Assembly: GCF_900129805.1 (NCBI RefSeq)
Contig: NZ_FQWY01000021.1
Location: forward strand, 1-35,467
Direction: 5' to 3'
From: Thermosyntropha lipolytica DSM 11003
GTDB lineage: Bacteria; Bacillota; Syntrophomonadia; Syntrophomonadales; Syntrophomonadaceae
Length of the DNA: 35,467 nucleotides
Part shown: positions 18,258-26,054 of the stretch, piece by piece
Numbering within the stretch: the stretch's first letter is position 1
How the letters are laid out: every line of letters begins with the position of its first letter
Program-made: the position numbers and the translations under genes
The notes under the pieces: model-generated
Seen by the model: the letters and a program-made list of their open reading frames with translations, nothing else
Database searches by the model: none
What the model was told of the DNA's origin: nothing

Positions 18258-18824
18258 CTAGTCCTCAGATTTATAAACCTCTTGCCAGATATTTCGGGGA
18301 GCATATCTTTCCATTTCACTGTAAATACATCCACAGTATTGCTGGCGATAAAGCCCCATCTCTTTCGACATCTCAACCCCTTTAGAAAATCCTTCGCGGA
18401 AATCATAATATAAAAAAGGTATCCCATAAATTTCACCAGCTGCTTTTCCTACTTCGGCAATAAGGTCATGTTTTTGATATTTGCTGACTAAAAGGGTGGT
18501 AGTAAAATAATCAAATTTACCTTTTTTGGCTATATGGGCAGCCCTGCTTAACCTCATCTCATAACACATAAGACAGCGTCTGCCCTCCCGGTAAGCTGCA
18601 CGGCGCAAAAAATTAACCATATCATATTTTTCATCATAAATAACCTTTAAATCAGTCCTTCCGGCCAACTTCTCCAGAGCTTCCTTCCTCTTTACATATT
18701 CAGTATAAGGTTGAATATTAGGGTTATAAAAATAACCCATAACAGTATGGCCCTGTTCTCTCAATACCTGCAGAGGGTAAATAGCACAAGGACCACAGCA
18801 TATATGCAGCAAAACTTTAGCCAT
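18258..18824 (-). CDS. queH: Epoxyqueuosine reductase QueH
   Basis: A 188-residue QueH (DUF208), the iron-sulfur enzyme that reduces epoxyqueuosine to queuosine and replaces QueG in many anaerobes. Counting from the chosen ATG at 18824: CCGPC at 9-13, CLMC at 84-87, and CGC at 164-166 supply the conserved cysteines. GGTGG lies 6 nt before this ATG; an ATG seven codons upstream, next to the ruvB stop, has no ribosome site. With queA and tgt this supplies the last three steps of queuosine synthesis. Confidence 0.96.
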   Translation of the reverse strand: MAKVLLHICCGPCAIYPLQVLREQGHTVMGYFYNPNIQPYTEYVKRKEALEKLAGRTDLKVIYDEKYDMVNFLRRAAYREGRRCLMCYEMRLSRAAHIAKKGKFDYFTTTLLVSKYQKHDLIAEVGKAAGEIYGIPFLYYDFREGFSKGVEMSKEMGLYRQQYCGCIYSEMERYAPRNIWQEVYKSED

Positions 18825-18845
18825 TGAAAACCACCAGCTTATCAT

Positions 18846-19874
18846 TTATAAATCAAACAAGATTCCACTTCTACCATCTTTAACCGGATAACCTAGATGC
18901 CGATAGGCACGCTCAGTTGCAATTCTACCGCGGGGCGTCTTTTGAATCAAGCCTAATTTAAGCAGATAAGGCTCATAAACATCCGTTATGGTATCAGGTT
19001 CTTCGGAAACCGCAGCCGATAAAGTTTCCAATCCCACCGGCCCTCCGCCAAATTTTACAATTATGGTTTCCAGGATCAGGCGATCTAAAACATCTAGTCC
19101 CCATTCATCTATTTCCAGCTTATCAAGGGCTAGACGCGCAATCTCATAATCGATTACGCCATTTCCTTTCACCATCGCATAATCGCGCACCCTTTTCAAA
19201 AGCCGATTAGCAATACGGGGAGTTCCCCGGGCCCTTTTGGCAATTTCATAAGCGCCATCATCTTCAATTTTTATATTTAATATCCCTGCTGCCCGCTTGA
19301 TTATAGTAACCAGGTCCTCTACCTCATAAAAATCAAGCCGGCATTGAATGCCAAAGCGGTCCCGCAAAGGTGAAGTTAAAAGCCCGGGACGGGTAGTAGC
19401 CCCAATCAGAGTAAAAGGAGGCAGATCAATCCTTAAAGTGCGAGCCGCCGGCCCTTTGCCGATAACAATATCCAGGGCAAAATCTTCCATAGCCGGATAC
19501 ATAATTTCCTCCACACTGCGGTTTAAACGGTGTATTTCATCAATAAAAAGTATCTCTCCTGGTTCCAGATTGGTAAGTATAGCCGCCAGGTCTCCCGGCC
19601 TCTCTATGGCCGGCCCCGAAGTTTTTCTTATAGGTTTTCCTGTCTCATAAGCAATTATAGTAGCCAGGGTAGTCTTGCCCAATCCCGGCGGACCACTCAA
19701 AAGAACATGATCTAAACTTTCTCCTCTCTCACGGGCAGCGGAAATAAATACACTTATGTTTTCTTTTACCTTTTCCTGCCCTATATAATCCTTCAAAGTC
19801 AGCGGTCTTATCGATTGGTCAGTTCCTTCATCCTCGGCCAGCAGGTGAGGTGATATAATCCTTTCCTCAGCCAA
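18846..19874 (-). CDS. ruvB: Holliday junction branch migration helicase RuvB
   Basis: RuvB of about 342 residues. AAA+ motifs: GPPGLGKTT (Walker A), FIDEIH (Walker B), [18 protein letters not shown] (sensor 1/arginine finger), then a C-terminal winged helix ending [14 protein letters not shown]. Start choice is not certain. AAAGGAGG lies 11 nt before a TTG at 19874, whereas an in-frame GTG at 19886 overlaps the ribosome site itself. It stands just downstream of ruvA. Confidence 0.97.
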   Translation of the reverse strand: MAEERIISPHLLAEDEGTDQSIRPLTLKDYIGQEKVKENISVFISAARERGESLDHVLLSGPPGLGKTTLATIIAYETGKPIRKTSGPAIERPGDLAAILTNLEPGEILFIDEIHRLNRSVEEIMYPAMEDFALDIVIGKGPAARTLRIDLPPFTLIGATTRPGLLTSPLRDRFGIQCRLDFYEVEDLVTIIKRAAGILNIKIEDDGAYEIAKRARGTPRIANRLLKRVRDYAMVKGNGVIDYEIARLALDKLEIDEWGLDVLDRLILETIIVKFGGGPVGLETLSAAVSEEPDTITDVYEPYLLKLGLIQKTPRGRIATERAYRHLGYPVKDGRSGILFDL

Positions 19875-19896
19875 AACCGCACACACCTCCTTTATT

Positions 19897-20499
19897 TTAA
19901 ACTGATGATTGTCGCTGATTTATAAACCGCAAAACCTTTTTAAGGTCTTCCTCCAGGCAGCCTGTAAGCTCCTTCTTTCTCTTCAGCTCATGCAAAAGAG
20001 GATAAAACTCACTTCTTTTATAGCCTAAAGCCTCCAGAACCTCCACAAGCTCTGCTGCTCTTTCCCCATTTTCCTCACCAGCGTATACTGAACCTAGTGA
20101 CCACAATTTTTCTTTCAATTCAAATATCAGCCGCTGGGCAGTTTTCTTGCCTATTCCCGGCAAACTGGTTAAAAACTTTTCATCTCCATTTATTACCGCC
20201 TGGTAAAAGGCAGCAGGCTCAGCAGCTCCTAAAATACTCAGAGCGCTTTTAGCCCCCATGCCGGAAACCGTAATCAGCCTCTTAAAAAGCTCCCTTTCTT
20301 CTCTATGCAAAAAACCATAGAGTCTGAACTCATTTTCCATAACCTGCATACAGGTATATATAAAAATCTCGTCGCCAGGAGGGGGCATTTCTCTAAAACT
20401 GCGTTTATGTACATAAACAGTATAACCTACTCCCCCTACATCTATGACCACCGCATCTTCTTCACAGAAGGCTAATCTTCCCCGTAAAAATGAAACCAT
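19897..20499 (-). CDS. ruvA: Holliday junction DNA helicase subunit RuvA
   Basis: A 200-residue RuvA, the junction-binding tetramer that loads RuvB. Seen: N-terminal OB fold (MVSFLRGRL...[11 protein letters not shown]), two helix-hairpin-helix motifs ([16 protein letters not shown] and [16 protein letters not shown]), and domain III for RuvB contact. GAAGGGG precedes the ATG. It starts 18 nt after ruvC. Confidence 0.97.
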   Translation of the reverse strand: MVSFLRGRLAFCEEDAVVIDVGGVGYTVYVHKRSFREMPPPGDEIFIYTCMQVMENEFRLYGFLHREERELFKRLITVSGMGAKSALSILGAAEPAAFYQAVINGDEKFLTSLPGIGKKTAQRLIFELKEKLWSLGSVYAGEENGERAAELVEVLEALGYKRSEFYPLLHELKRKKELTGCLEEDLKKVLRFINQRQSSV

Positions 20500-20517
20500 C
20501 TTTTAAACCCCTTCACG

Positions 20518-21000
20518 CTAAATATTTATATGGCGTAAATTATGAGCATGGCATATGGCCACAGCCAGGGCATCTGCCGCATCATCTGGCCTGGGAATAT
20601 GATCAAGCTTGAGGATATACTTAACCATACTCTGCACCTGTTTTTTGTCCGCACCGCCATATCCGACTACTGCCTGTTTTACCTGCAGAGGAGTATATTC
20701 AGCTGTTTTGATGCCTGAAGCCGCCAGAGTACAAAGAGCTACCCCCCTGGCCTGGGCCACCGTAATAACCGTTTTGGCATTGCGATGGTAAAAAATATCT
20801 TCCACTGCTGCTGCTTCTGGTTTAAATTCATTAATAATAGCACTTAACTCCGATTGAATTTTAAAAAGGCGCAAAGGCATCTCCATTTCCGCTGGAGTAG
20901 TAATAACCCCATAGGTAATCAGCACTTCTCTTCCTCTCCGGGTATCAACCAATCCATATCCGGTTATGGCTGTCCCCGGATCTATACCTAAAATAAGCAT
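20518..21000 (-). CDS. ruvC: Holliday junction resolvase RuvC
   Basis: A 160-residue RuvC endonuclease that resolves junctions bound by RuvAB. The four acidic catalytic positions are D7 (GIDPGT), E67 (AVEDIF), D140 and D143 (RPDDAADALA). The ATG has GGGGAGAAGAGG upstream. It is the first gene of the ruv-que-sec cluster, with a promoter about 60-90 nt before it. Bacillus lacks ruvC at this locus; clostridia normally have it. Confidence 0.98.
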   Translation of the reverse strand: MLILGIDPGTAITGYGLVDTRRGREVLITYGVITTPAEMEMPLRLFKIQSELSAIINEFKPEAAAVEDIFYHRNAKTVITVAQARGVALCTLAASGIKTAEYTPLQVKQAVVGYGGADKKQVQSMVKYILKLDHIPRPDDAADALAVAICHAHNLRHINI

Positions 21001-21058
21001 AAACCTCTTCTCCCCAAAATATATCTATAAGTCGGCCTTTTATTTCGGTTTTCGTTTA

Positions 21059-21087
21059 TTAATAAATCAATTTTAATAATACCGCAA
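21059..21087 (-). promoter_or_regulatory. Sigma-A-like promoter of the ruvC-led cluster
   Basis: On the minus strand TTGCGG (21082-21087) and TATTAA (21059-21064) are 17 nt apart, about 60 nt before the ruvC ATG. It lies directly downstream of the bofC-like gene's terminator, so the cluster is independently transcribed. Confidence 0.55.
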
Positions 21088-21120
21088 AAATATTTACTTT
21101 TCTAATACCTTTTAAGCCCA

Positions 21121-21157
21121 TAAAAAAAGGATAAGGCTTCCTTACTGCCTCATCCTC
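21121..21157 (-). terminator. Intrinsic terminator after the bofC-like gene
   Basis: On the minus strand AGGATGAGGC pairs with GCCTTATCCT (a 10-bp stem with one G-T pair), followed by seven T residues. Confidence 0.88.
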
Positions 21158-21182
21158 ATGCCAACTTTTGTTCGCTCAAAAA

Positions 21183-21749
21183 TCATATAAACTCATCAAA
21201 ATTTTCCAGAGCATCCTGCATGGCCTCTTCATCCCTGAACTCGTAGTCGCCCCGCTTTATTTTGGCCTGCTCTTCGGCAGGAAGATTTTCTATCTTTATG
21301 TTGGTAACCTTTTCTAAAACCTCTTCTTCCTTTGGCCCCTTAAATATAGCCACATAGCCCTGGTATTCTTTTAATCTCCTTCTTTCATATTCAGCCGGGC
21401 AATAACCATCAATAGTATGTCTTATAATTAAGGTTTCTTCCTCTCTCTTAATTTCGTAGCCTGCTTTCTCTTTATAAATATTCTTTATCTCATCTACGGT
21501 TTTGCCATTTAAGCTCTCCCGGTAAGGGAAGCTGGATATAATAACATGTCCGCATCTAGTGTAAAATTCTTCATATATTACCTGATTTTCCTCACTTATT
21601 AAATCATTTCTTTCCCTATCTTCCATCACCGGCTTTTTGGCCTTATCGACCGCGGAAAAATCCGACCACCAGCCAGCCAGAAAATAACCGGCACCAAAGA
21701 AAAGGCCCAGAGTAATAAGAAACAGGATACTTTGCCCCTTTTTAATCAC
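21183..21749 (-). CDS. BofC-like protein (BofC C-terminal domain)
   Basis: A 188-residue protein with one N-terminal membrane helix or signal anchor (about 7-27), a charged linker, a middle domain, and a C-terminal part (about 113-188) matching BofC_C: YQGYVAIFKG, ITDI-like VTNIKIENLP, then RGDYEF and a final acidic helix. BofC delays SpoIVB signalling to pro-sigma-K processing in Bacillus. Location beside ruvC/A/B-queA-tgt matches the bofC-ruvAB-queA-tgt order of Bacillus, which supports orthology. The GTG start follows a strong GAGGTGATC. Confidence 0.75.
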   Translation of the reverse strand: MIKKGQSILFLITLGLFFGAGYFLAGWWSDFSAVDKAKKPVMEDRERNDLISEENQVIYEEFYTRCGHVIISSFPYRESLNGKTVDEIKNIYKEKAGYEIKREEETLIIRHTIDGYCPAEYERRRLKEYQGYVAIFKGPKEEEVLEKVTNIKIENLPAEEQAKIKRGDYEFRDEEAMQDALENFDEFI

Positions 21750-21840
21750 TAAAGATCACCTCATAAAAATTTTTACCCTCCTCCAGGCCGTCTATACTTG
21801 CTTTAGCCAACATTTTGTATTTTTCCGGATAAATCGTCAC

Positions 21841-21854
21841 TTAAACCGGTTTAA
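21841..21854. promoter_or_regulatory. Perfect 14-nt palindrome (possible operator)
   Basis: TTAAACCGGTTTAA is fully self-complementary and lies between the divergent bofC-like gene and the 214-residue plus-strand gene. A related 12-mer, AAAACCGGTTTT, is at 2159-2170. Downstream, a direct repeat AAAGTCAAATT occurs twice in tandem near 21922-21943. A regulator site is an inference. Confidence 0.35.
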
Positions 21855-21996
21855 AATATAAATTTTGGTTAAAATTGTACTTGCATAAAAACCGGAAATA
21901 TGGTTTAAATTAAGTATAAGAAAGTCAAATTAAAGTCAAATTTGTTTAAGTTTTCTGAAAATTGCGTTCAAATCCGCAAATTTAGGAGGTGGGAAA

Positions 21997-22641
21997 ATGG
22001 CAGTCCACAAGCTGGCTGATATCTTTAACGACATAGCTTTAGACTATTCTTTCTTTGATCCCAACTACGCCTGGCGGGATGTAGAGGCAGGTTCTCAGAT
22101 GGAAGATTTAAGGACAGCCCAAAATGAAAAAACGGAAGATAAATCTTACTGGCAAAATGTATTTCGCTTTATGGAAGCAGCTCTGAGCAATGGCATCATA
22201 TGGGAAATAGAGCCGGAAGAAATATCTGCCAACAACGCAAGAGAAGCCGAATACTACCAGGCTGCCCTGCAAAGCCTTAATGATGAACTGGAAAAAACCG
22301 AACATATTCTTGCTTTATTCGATAACTGGGCAGGTACTCCGGTAGATATTCTTTCTCCCTATGGCGACATAAGCTGGGGCGAAAATATCTTTGCCTCCGC
22401 TGAGGATGATTTAACCCTGGAAATACCGGTAAAAGTTTATCGCAAAGATACGGATTATGTAATAAAAGCCAACATGCCCTGGATAAAAATAGGCGAATTT
22501 ACCGATATGCCTTTAGACCCCAAAATCAACCTGAAAAGCGTTCTGGCTGCACTGCCTTTGCGGATAAACTCCAGAGAGGCTAAAATAAGCTTTGTAAATG
22601 GAGAGCTTAAAGTTGAAGTGCCGGAAGCAGCAGAAAAATAG
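21997..22641 (+). CDS. Unrecognised protein with an Hsp20-like C-terminus
   Basis: 214 residues, acidic, no signal peptide or membrane helix. I do not recognise the N-terminal 140 residues; they contain aromatic-rich segments and a predicted helix at about 82-108. Residues 145-209 resemble a shortened alpha-crystallin domain: VKVYRKDTDYVIKANMPW is like the first strands of small heat-shock proteins, and LPLRINSREAKISFVNGELKVEVP is like their final LPxxVDxxxIxAxxxNGVLxVxVP strands. About 20-30 central residues of the usual domain are missing. AGGAGG lies 7 nt before the ATG. It is monocistronic with a convergent terminator. Function not assigned. Confidence 0.6.
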   Translation: MAVHKLADIFNDIALDYSFFDPNYAWRDVEAGSQMEDLRTAQNEKTEDKSYWQNVFRFMEAALSNGIIWEIEPEEISANNAREAEYYQAALQSLNDELEKTEHILALFDNWAGTPVDILSPYGDISWGENIFASAEDDLTLEIPVKVYRKDTDYVIKANMPWIKIGEFTDMPLDPKINLKSVLAALPLRINSREAKISFVNGELKVEVPEAAEK

Positions 22642-22644
22642 GAT

Positions 22645-22692
22645 TAAAAAAGGTGACTTCGGGAAAACCCAGGGTCACCTTTGCACTTTTTT
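22645..22692. terminator. Bidirectional intrinsic terminator
   Basis: AAAGGTGAC (22649-22657) pairs with GTCACCTTT (22674-22682), with extra GGG/CCC pairing inside. T runs lie on both sides, the closer one on the minus strand. It separates the convergent Hsp20-like gene and yebC. Confidence 0.85.
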
Positions 22693-23449
22693 AAGACAAC
22701 TTTTCCATCAAATTATCGGGGATGGAAACATTGGTATAGACATTCTGCACGTCATCATGGTCTTCCAATTTTTCGATAAGCTTAATTACTTTAGCTGCTG
22801 TTTCCTCATCCGTTATTTCCACTGTATTTTCCGGCAGCATAACTACATCGGCTACCTCTAAAGGGATATTTTCCTTTTCCAGCGCCTCTTTTACTTCCAT
22901 AAAGTTTTCGGGGGCAGTTACAATTTCCAGCACTTCCCCTTCATCTTTTATATCATCAGCGCCTAAATCCATAACATAAAGCATAAACTCTTCTTCATCC
23001 ATTTTGAGATTTTCTTTCTTTATCCCAATAAGACCAGCCCGCTTAAACATCCAGGCTACGCAACCGCTTTCCCCCATATTGCCTCCATGCTTGGAGAAAA
23101 TATGCCTTATTTCCGAAGCGGTACGGTTGCGGTTGTCGGTAGCTATTTCCATCAATATAGCCACCCCCGCCGGTCCATAGCCTTCATATATCATTTCTTC
23201 CAGAGCTTCACTTTCTATTTCTCCCGTTCCCTTCTTTATAGCCCTTTGTATATTTTCATTCGGCATATTAACTGCTTTAGCCTTCTGGATAGCCAGCTTA
23301 AGCTTGGAATTGGCTTCAGGATCAGCACTGCCGCCGGTACGAACAGCTATCATTATTTCCCGGGCAATTTTGGTAAACTCTTTGCCTTTTCGCTCATCAG
23401 AACGGGCCTTTTTATGTTTTATATTCGCCCATTTCGAATGTCCTGCCAT
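22691..23449 (-). CDS. yebC: YebC/PmpR family protein
   Basis: A 252-residue YebC-family protein with the invariant N-terminus MAGHSKWANIKHKKARSDERKG, the NMPNENIQRAIKKGTG segment and a YEGYGPAGVA motif. Family members were named transcriptional regulators (PmpR), and some act in translation at proline stretches; which role applies here is not known. In many Firmicutes yebC is near ruvC; here the Hsp20-like and bofC-like genes lie between them. AAGGAGG precedes the ATG. Confidence 0.96.
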   Translation of the reverse strand: MAGHSKWANIKHKKARSDERKGKEFTKIAREIMIAVRTGGSADPEANSKLKLAIQKAKAVNMPNENIQRAIKKGTGEIESEALEEMIYEGYGPAGVAILMEIATDNRNRTASEIRHIFSKHGGNMGESGCVAWMFKRAGLIGIKKENLKMDEEEFMLYVMDLGADDIKDEGEVLEIVTAPENFMEVKEALEKENIPLEVADVVMLPENTVEITDEETAAKVIKLIEKLEDHDDVQNVYTNVSIPDNLMEKLS

Positions 23450-23486
23450 CTAAATTCCTCCTTCATCCCGCTTACTAGAATAAATA

Positions 23487-24161
23487 TTACCATATACCAG
23501 GAATCATTCTCTTGGTTCTTTTCATATATTCCCTGTACTCATCACCAAAATGCTTGATAAGCAATTCTTCCTCAACCTTTATGCGATAAACAAGAGCAGG
23601 AAGGGTTAGCAATATAATGAGCACCAGAGAACCCCAGGAATTAAAAACCAGGGGGATAGAAATAATACTGAGCAGGGTTCCCAAATACAGGGGATGCCTT
23701 ATCTTCTTATAAGCACCATCGGTTATCAATTTGTGATCTTCATAGATAGCTACGCGGGGATTAAAATATTTACCTATAGAATTAAAGCCCCACCAGCGTA
23801 CAAAGCAGGAAACTACAAACAGGGCAAAACCAGTATAAATTATAACTGGTTCTAAAGCTTTAATTCTAGTGTAATTTAAATCCACAAAATCGATAGCAGC
23901 AAAAAAAAGAGCCAGTAAAAAAGAAAGCTGCACATATAAATAAGACCTGCGGTCATCATCTTCAATCACATAAGTGTCAGGATCTTTATAGATCAAAGAT
24001 TCGGCTACTACCGTCCATAAAAGATACAGGCCAAAAAATGCTGTAATCACCCTAAAATCAAAAGGCGAAAGCTCCTTATAAGCCATAATAGCTATATAAA
24101 TAAAAATAGCTACGGCAATTATTATCCTTATAAAAACATTGCGTTTTCTGGTATTGGCCAA
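23487..24161 (-). CDS. Isoprenylcysteine carboxyl methyltransferase-family membrane protein
   Basis: A 224-residue multipass protein with about six hydrophobic segments. The C-terminal part carries the ICMT/PEMT pattern: GAYKKIRHPLYLGTLL (SAM-site RHP at about 155-157) and EEELLIKHFGDEYREYMKRTKRMIPGIW. Bacterial members probably methylate small or lipid substrates; the target is unknown. The start is TTG at 24161 with AGGAGG 8 nt upstream. No in-frame ATG lies close to that site. Confidence 0.88.
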   Translation of the reverse strand: MANTRKRNVFIRIIIAVAIFIYIAIMAYKELSPFDFRVITAFFGLYLLWTVVAESLIYKDPDTYVIEDDDRRSYLYVQLSFLLALFFAAIDFVDLNYTRIKALEPVIIYTGFALFVVSCFVRWWGFNSIGKYFNPRVAIYEDHKLITDGAYKKIRHPLYLGTLLSIISIPLVFNSWGSLVLIILLTLPALVYRIKVEEELLIKHFGDEYREYMKRTKRMIPGIW

Positions 24162-24200
24162 AAGCCCTTCCTCCTTTTGCTTTATTTTGCTGTTAAGCTG

Positions 24201-24947
24201 TTATTTGTATTCCGCGGGGATATAAGCAATAGGAGGCATCCTTCTTTTATGTTCACTTTTCCTGTGCATATCCTGGATTATTTCTACTACTTCCGGCCTA
24301 CCCTCTCCTGTTTTCAGATAGGTATCTAGTTCTGCATAAGTAATCCCCATTTCTCCTTCATCTGTTTGGCCTTCCCACAAACCAGCGGAAGGGGGTTTAT
24401 TGATTATCTCTTCTGGTATACCCAGGTAATGAGCCAGCTCATAAACTTCTTCCTTTAACAAATCGCCTAACAGCTGCAAATCTACGGCACTATCCCCATG
24501 TTTGGTAGCATATCCTATACTTATCTCACTCTTGTTGCTGGTGCCTACTACCAGATAATCCCTGGCCTGGGCCGAATAATAAAGGGTAATCATGCGCAGC
24601 CGGGGTTTGATATTAGCTCTTAAAAGTCTTCCTTTTACCCCTTCTATTTTTAAATATGATTCAAATTTAGTGGTAAGCAGCCGATATACATCGGTTAATT
24701 CTACAATCCGGTGGTTGATTTTAAAAGTATCCACCAGAAGCTGAGCATGCATCCTATCTTCTACACTGCTTTCACAAGGCAGAATAAGCCCCAGGCAGTT
24801 TTCTCCCCAGGCTTTTTGCGCCAGGACAGCTGCTACCGCCGAGTCAATACCTCCACTTATACCCAGGACTACTCCTTTCGCCCCTGCCTTTTCTACTTCA
24901 TTTCTCAGCCAGGACACAAGATATTCAGCTACCGCCTTTACATTCAC
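24201..24947 (-). CDS. nadE: NAD+ synthetase (ammonia-dependent type)
   Basis: A 248-residue NadE without the glutaminase domain. It amidates deamido-NAD using ATP. SGGIDS at 31-36 is the ATP-pyrophosphatase P-loop; GTSNKSEISIGYATKHGDSAVDLQLLGDL is the conserved substrate and ATP region; PPSAGLWEGQTDEGEMG is the late loop. It lies 25 nt downstream of cysK, probably in the same transcript. Confidence 0.97.
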   Translation of the reverse strand: MNVKAVAEYLVSWLRNEVEKAGAKGVVLGISGGIDSAVAAVLAQKAWGENCLGLILPCESSVEDRMHAQLLVDTFKINHRIVELTDVYRLLTTKFESYLKIEGVKGRLLRANIKPRLRMITLYYSAQARDYLVVGTSNKSEISIGYATKHGDSAVDLQLLGDLLKEEVYELAHYLGIPEEIINKPPSAGLWEGQTDEGEMGITYAELDTYLKTGEGRPEVVEIIQDMHRKSEHKRRMPPIAYIPAEYK

Positions 24948-24972
24948 TTTCTAACTCCCCCTTACCCCCTTA

Positions 24973-25890
24973 TTATCCAAACAAAAGGGTCGAAATATAT
25001 TTTTCTGCCCCATCTGGTGCTATAGCCAGTACCTTTTTATACTTTTTCTTCTCCGCTACTTTAAGAGCAGCAAAAACTGCAGCCCCGGAAGATATGCCGA
25101 CTGCTATCCCTTCTTTCCTTGCCAGCTGCCGGCAGGTATCTATAGCTTCTCCATCTTTCACGGCAAAAACATAATCTATTAATTCGGTTTTCAGTATAGG
25201 AGGTATAAATCCTGCACCAATACCCTGGATTTCATGGGCTCCAGGAGATCCACCGCTTAAAACCGCTGAATTTTTGGGTTCAACAGCTATTATATCAATA
25301 TCAGGTATTTCCTTTTTTAAAACTTCTGCCACCCCGGTTAAGGTTCCGCCACTTCCTACCCCGATGACAACAGCATCAAGATTATTTCCCATCTGATCCA
25401 ATATTTCCCTTGCTGTATATAAAGCATGGCTTTCCGCATTATAAGGATTAGAAAACTGCTGAACAAGATAATATTTATCCGGATCGGCCGTGGCAATGCT
25501 TTTCGCCTTTTCTACTGCTCCCAGCATACCCTGAATAGGGGGGGTTAAAAGTACCTCGGCTCCATAAAATTCAAGTATTTTGCGTCTTTCTTCACTCATA
25601 TTAGCCGGCATAACAATAATAAGTTTATAACCCTTAACTGCTGCGGCCATAGCCAGGCCAATACCTGTATTTCCTGTCGTAGCTTCTATAACCGTCATGC
25701 CTTTTTTTAACTTTCCCTCAGCTTCTGCCTTTTCCAGCATATAAAAAGCCGCCCGGTCTTTAAGGCTTCCTGCCGGGTTAAAACACTCCAGCTTAACATA
25801 AATCTCTGCCTGCATACCTTCTGTCAGCCGGTTAAGCTTGACTACCGGCGTCCCCCCCACTAATTCCAGCATATTGTCTACTACTTTCAC
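24973..25890 (-). CDS. cysK: Cysteine synthase (O-acetylserine sulfhydrylase)
   Basis: A 305-residue fold-II PLP enzyme that joins sulfide and O-acetylserine. K44 (AGSLKDRAA) is the PLP lysine; EATTGNTGIGLA is the substrate loop; GVGSGGTLTG binds phosphate; SSGAAVFAALKVA lies near the C-terminus. The length fits CysK. The start is GTG at 25890 with AGGGGG about 7 nt upstream. That ribosome site is one arm of a perfect inverted repeat whose other arm lies between metH and cysK. Confidence 0.95.
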   Translation of the reverse strand: MKVVDNMLELVGGTPVVKLNRLTEGMQAEIYVKLECFNPAGSLKDRAAFYMLEKAEAEGKLKKGMTVIEATTGNTGIGLAMAAAVKGYKLIIVMPANMSEERRKILEFYGAEVLLTPPIQGMLGAVEKAKSIATADPDKYYLVQQFSNPYNAESHALYTAREILDQMGNNLDAVVIGVGSGGTLTGVAEVLKKEIPDIDIIAVEPKNSAVLSGGSPGAHEIQGIGAGFIPPILKTELIDYVFAVKDGEAIDTCRQLARKEGIAVGISSGAAVFAALKVAEKKKYKKVLAIAPDGAEKYISTLLFG

Positions 25891-25897
25891 TCTTTCG

Positions 25898-26032
25898 CCC
25901 CCTATAAAAATTACTTATACCTTTCCCACCCTGCATAATGCAAGGGATTAGTGAAATTCATCTCTTTTGACCGCTTATATAAAGGTTAACAGTTATAACA
26001 AGGCTTTTGTTATATTAAATTTTTATAGGGGG
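25898..26032 (-). repeat. 15-nt inverted repeat covering the cysK ribosome site
   Basis: CCCCCTATAAAAATT at 25898-25912 is the exact reverse complement of 26018-26032, with a 105-nt interval. In RNA read through from metH, the upstream arm would pair with AATTTTTATAGGGGG, which contains the cysK Shine-Dalgarno. The interval holds a smaller hairpin (ATAACAA/TTGTTAT) and a promoter. No known riboswitch or T-box motif is seen in it. Confidence 0.6.
25914..25943 (-). promoter_or_regulatory. Probable cysK promoter with overlapping palindrome
   Basis: On the minus strand TTGCAT (25938-25943) and TATAAG (25914-25919) are 18 nt apart. The start would be near 25907, giving a leader under 20 nt that omits the upstream repeat arm. 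An 11-nt palindrome, TGCATAATGCA (25932-25942), overlaps the -35 and could be a repressor site. Confidence 0.5.
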
Positions 26033-26054
26033 AATAAATATCATGTATGCTATG

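Noticed and set aside
22598-22861. Plus-strand open frame running out of the Hsp20-like gene into yebC
   Set aside because: It overlaps two real genes and crosses a strong bidirectional terminator.
25994-26012. Hairpin ATAACAA/TTGTTAT as a metH terminator
   Set aside because: It has seven weak pairs and no T run after it on the minus strand.
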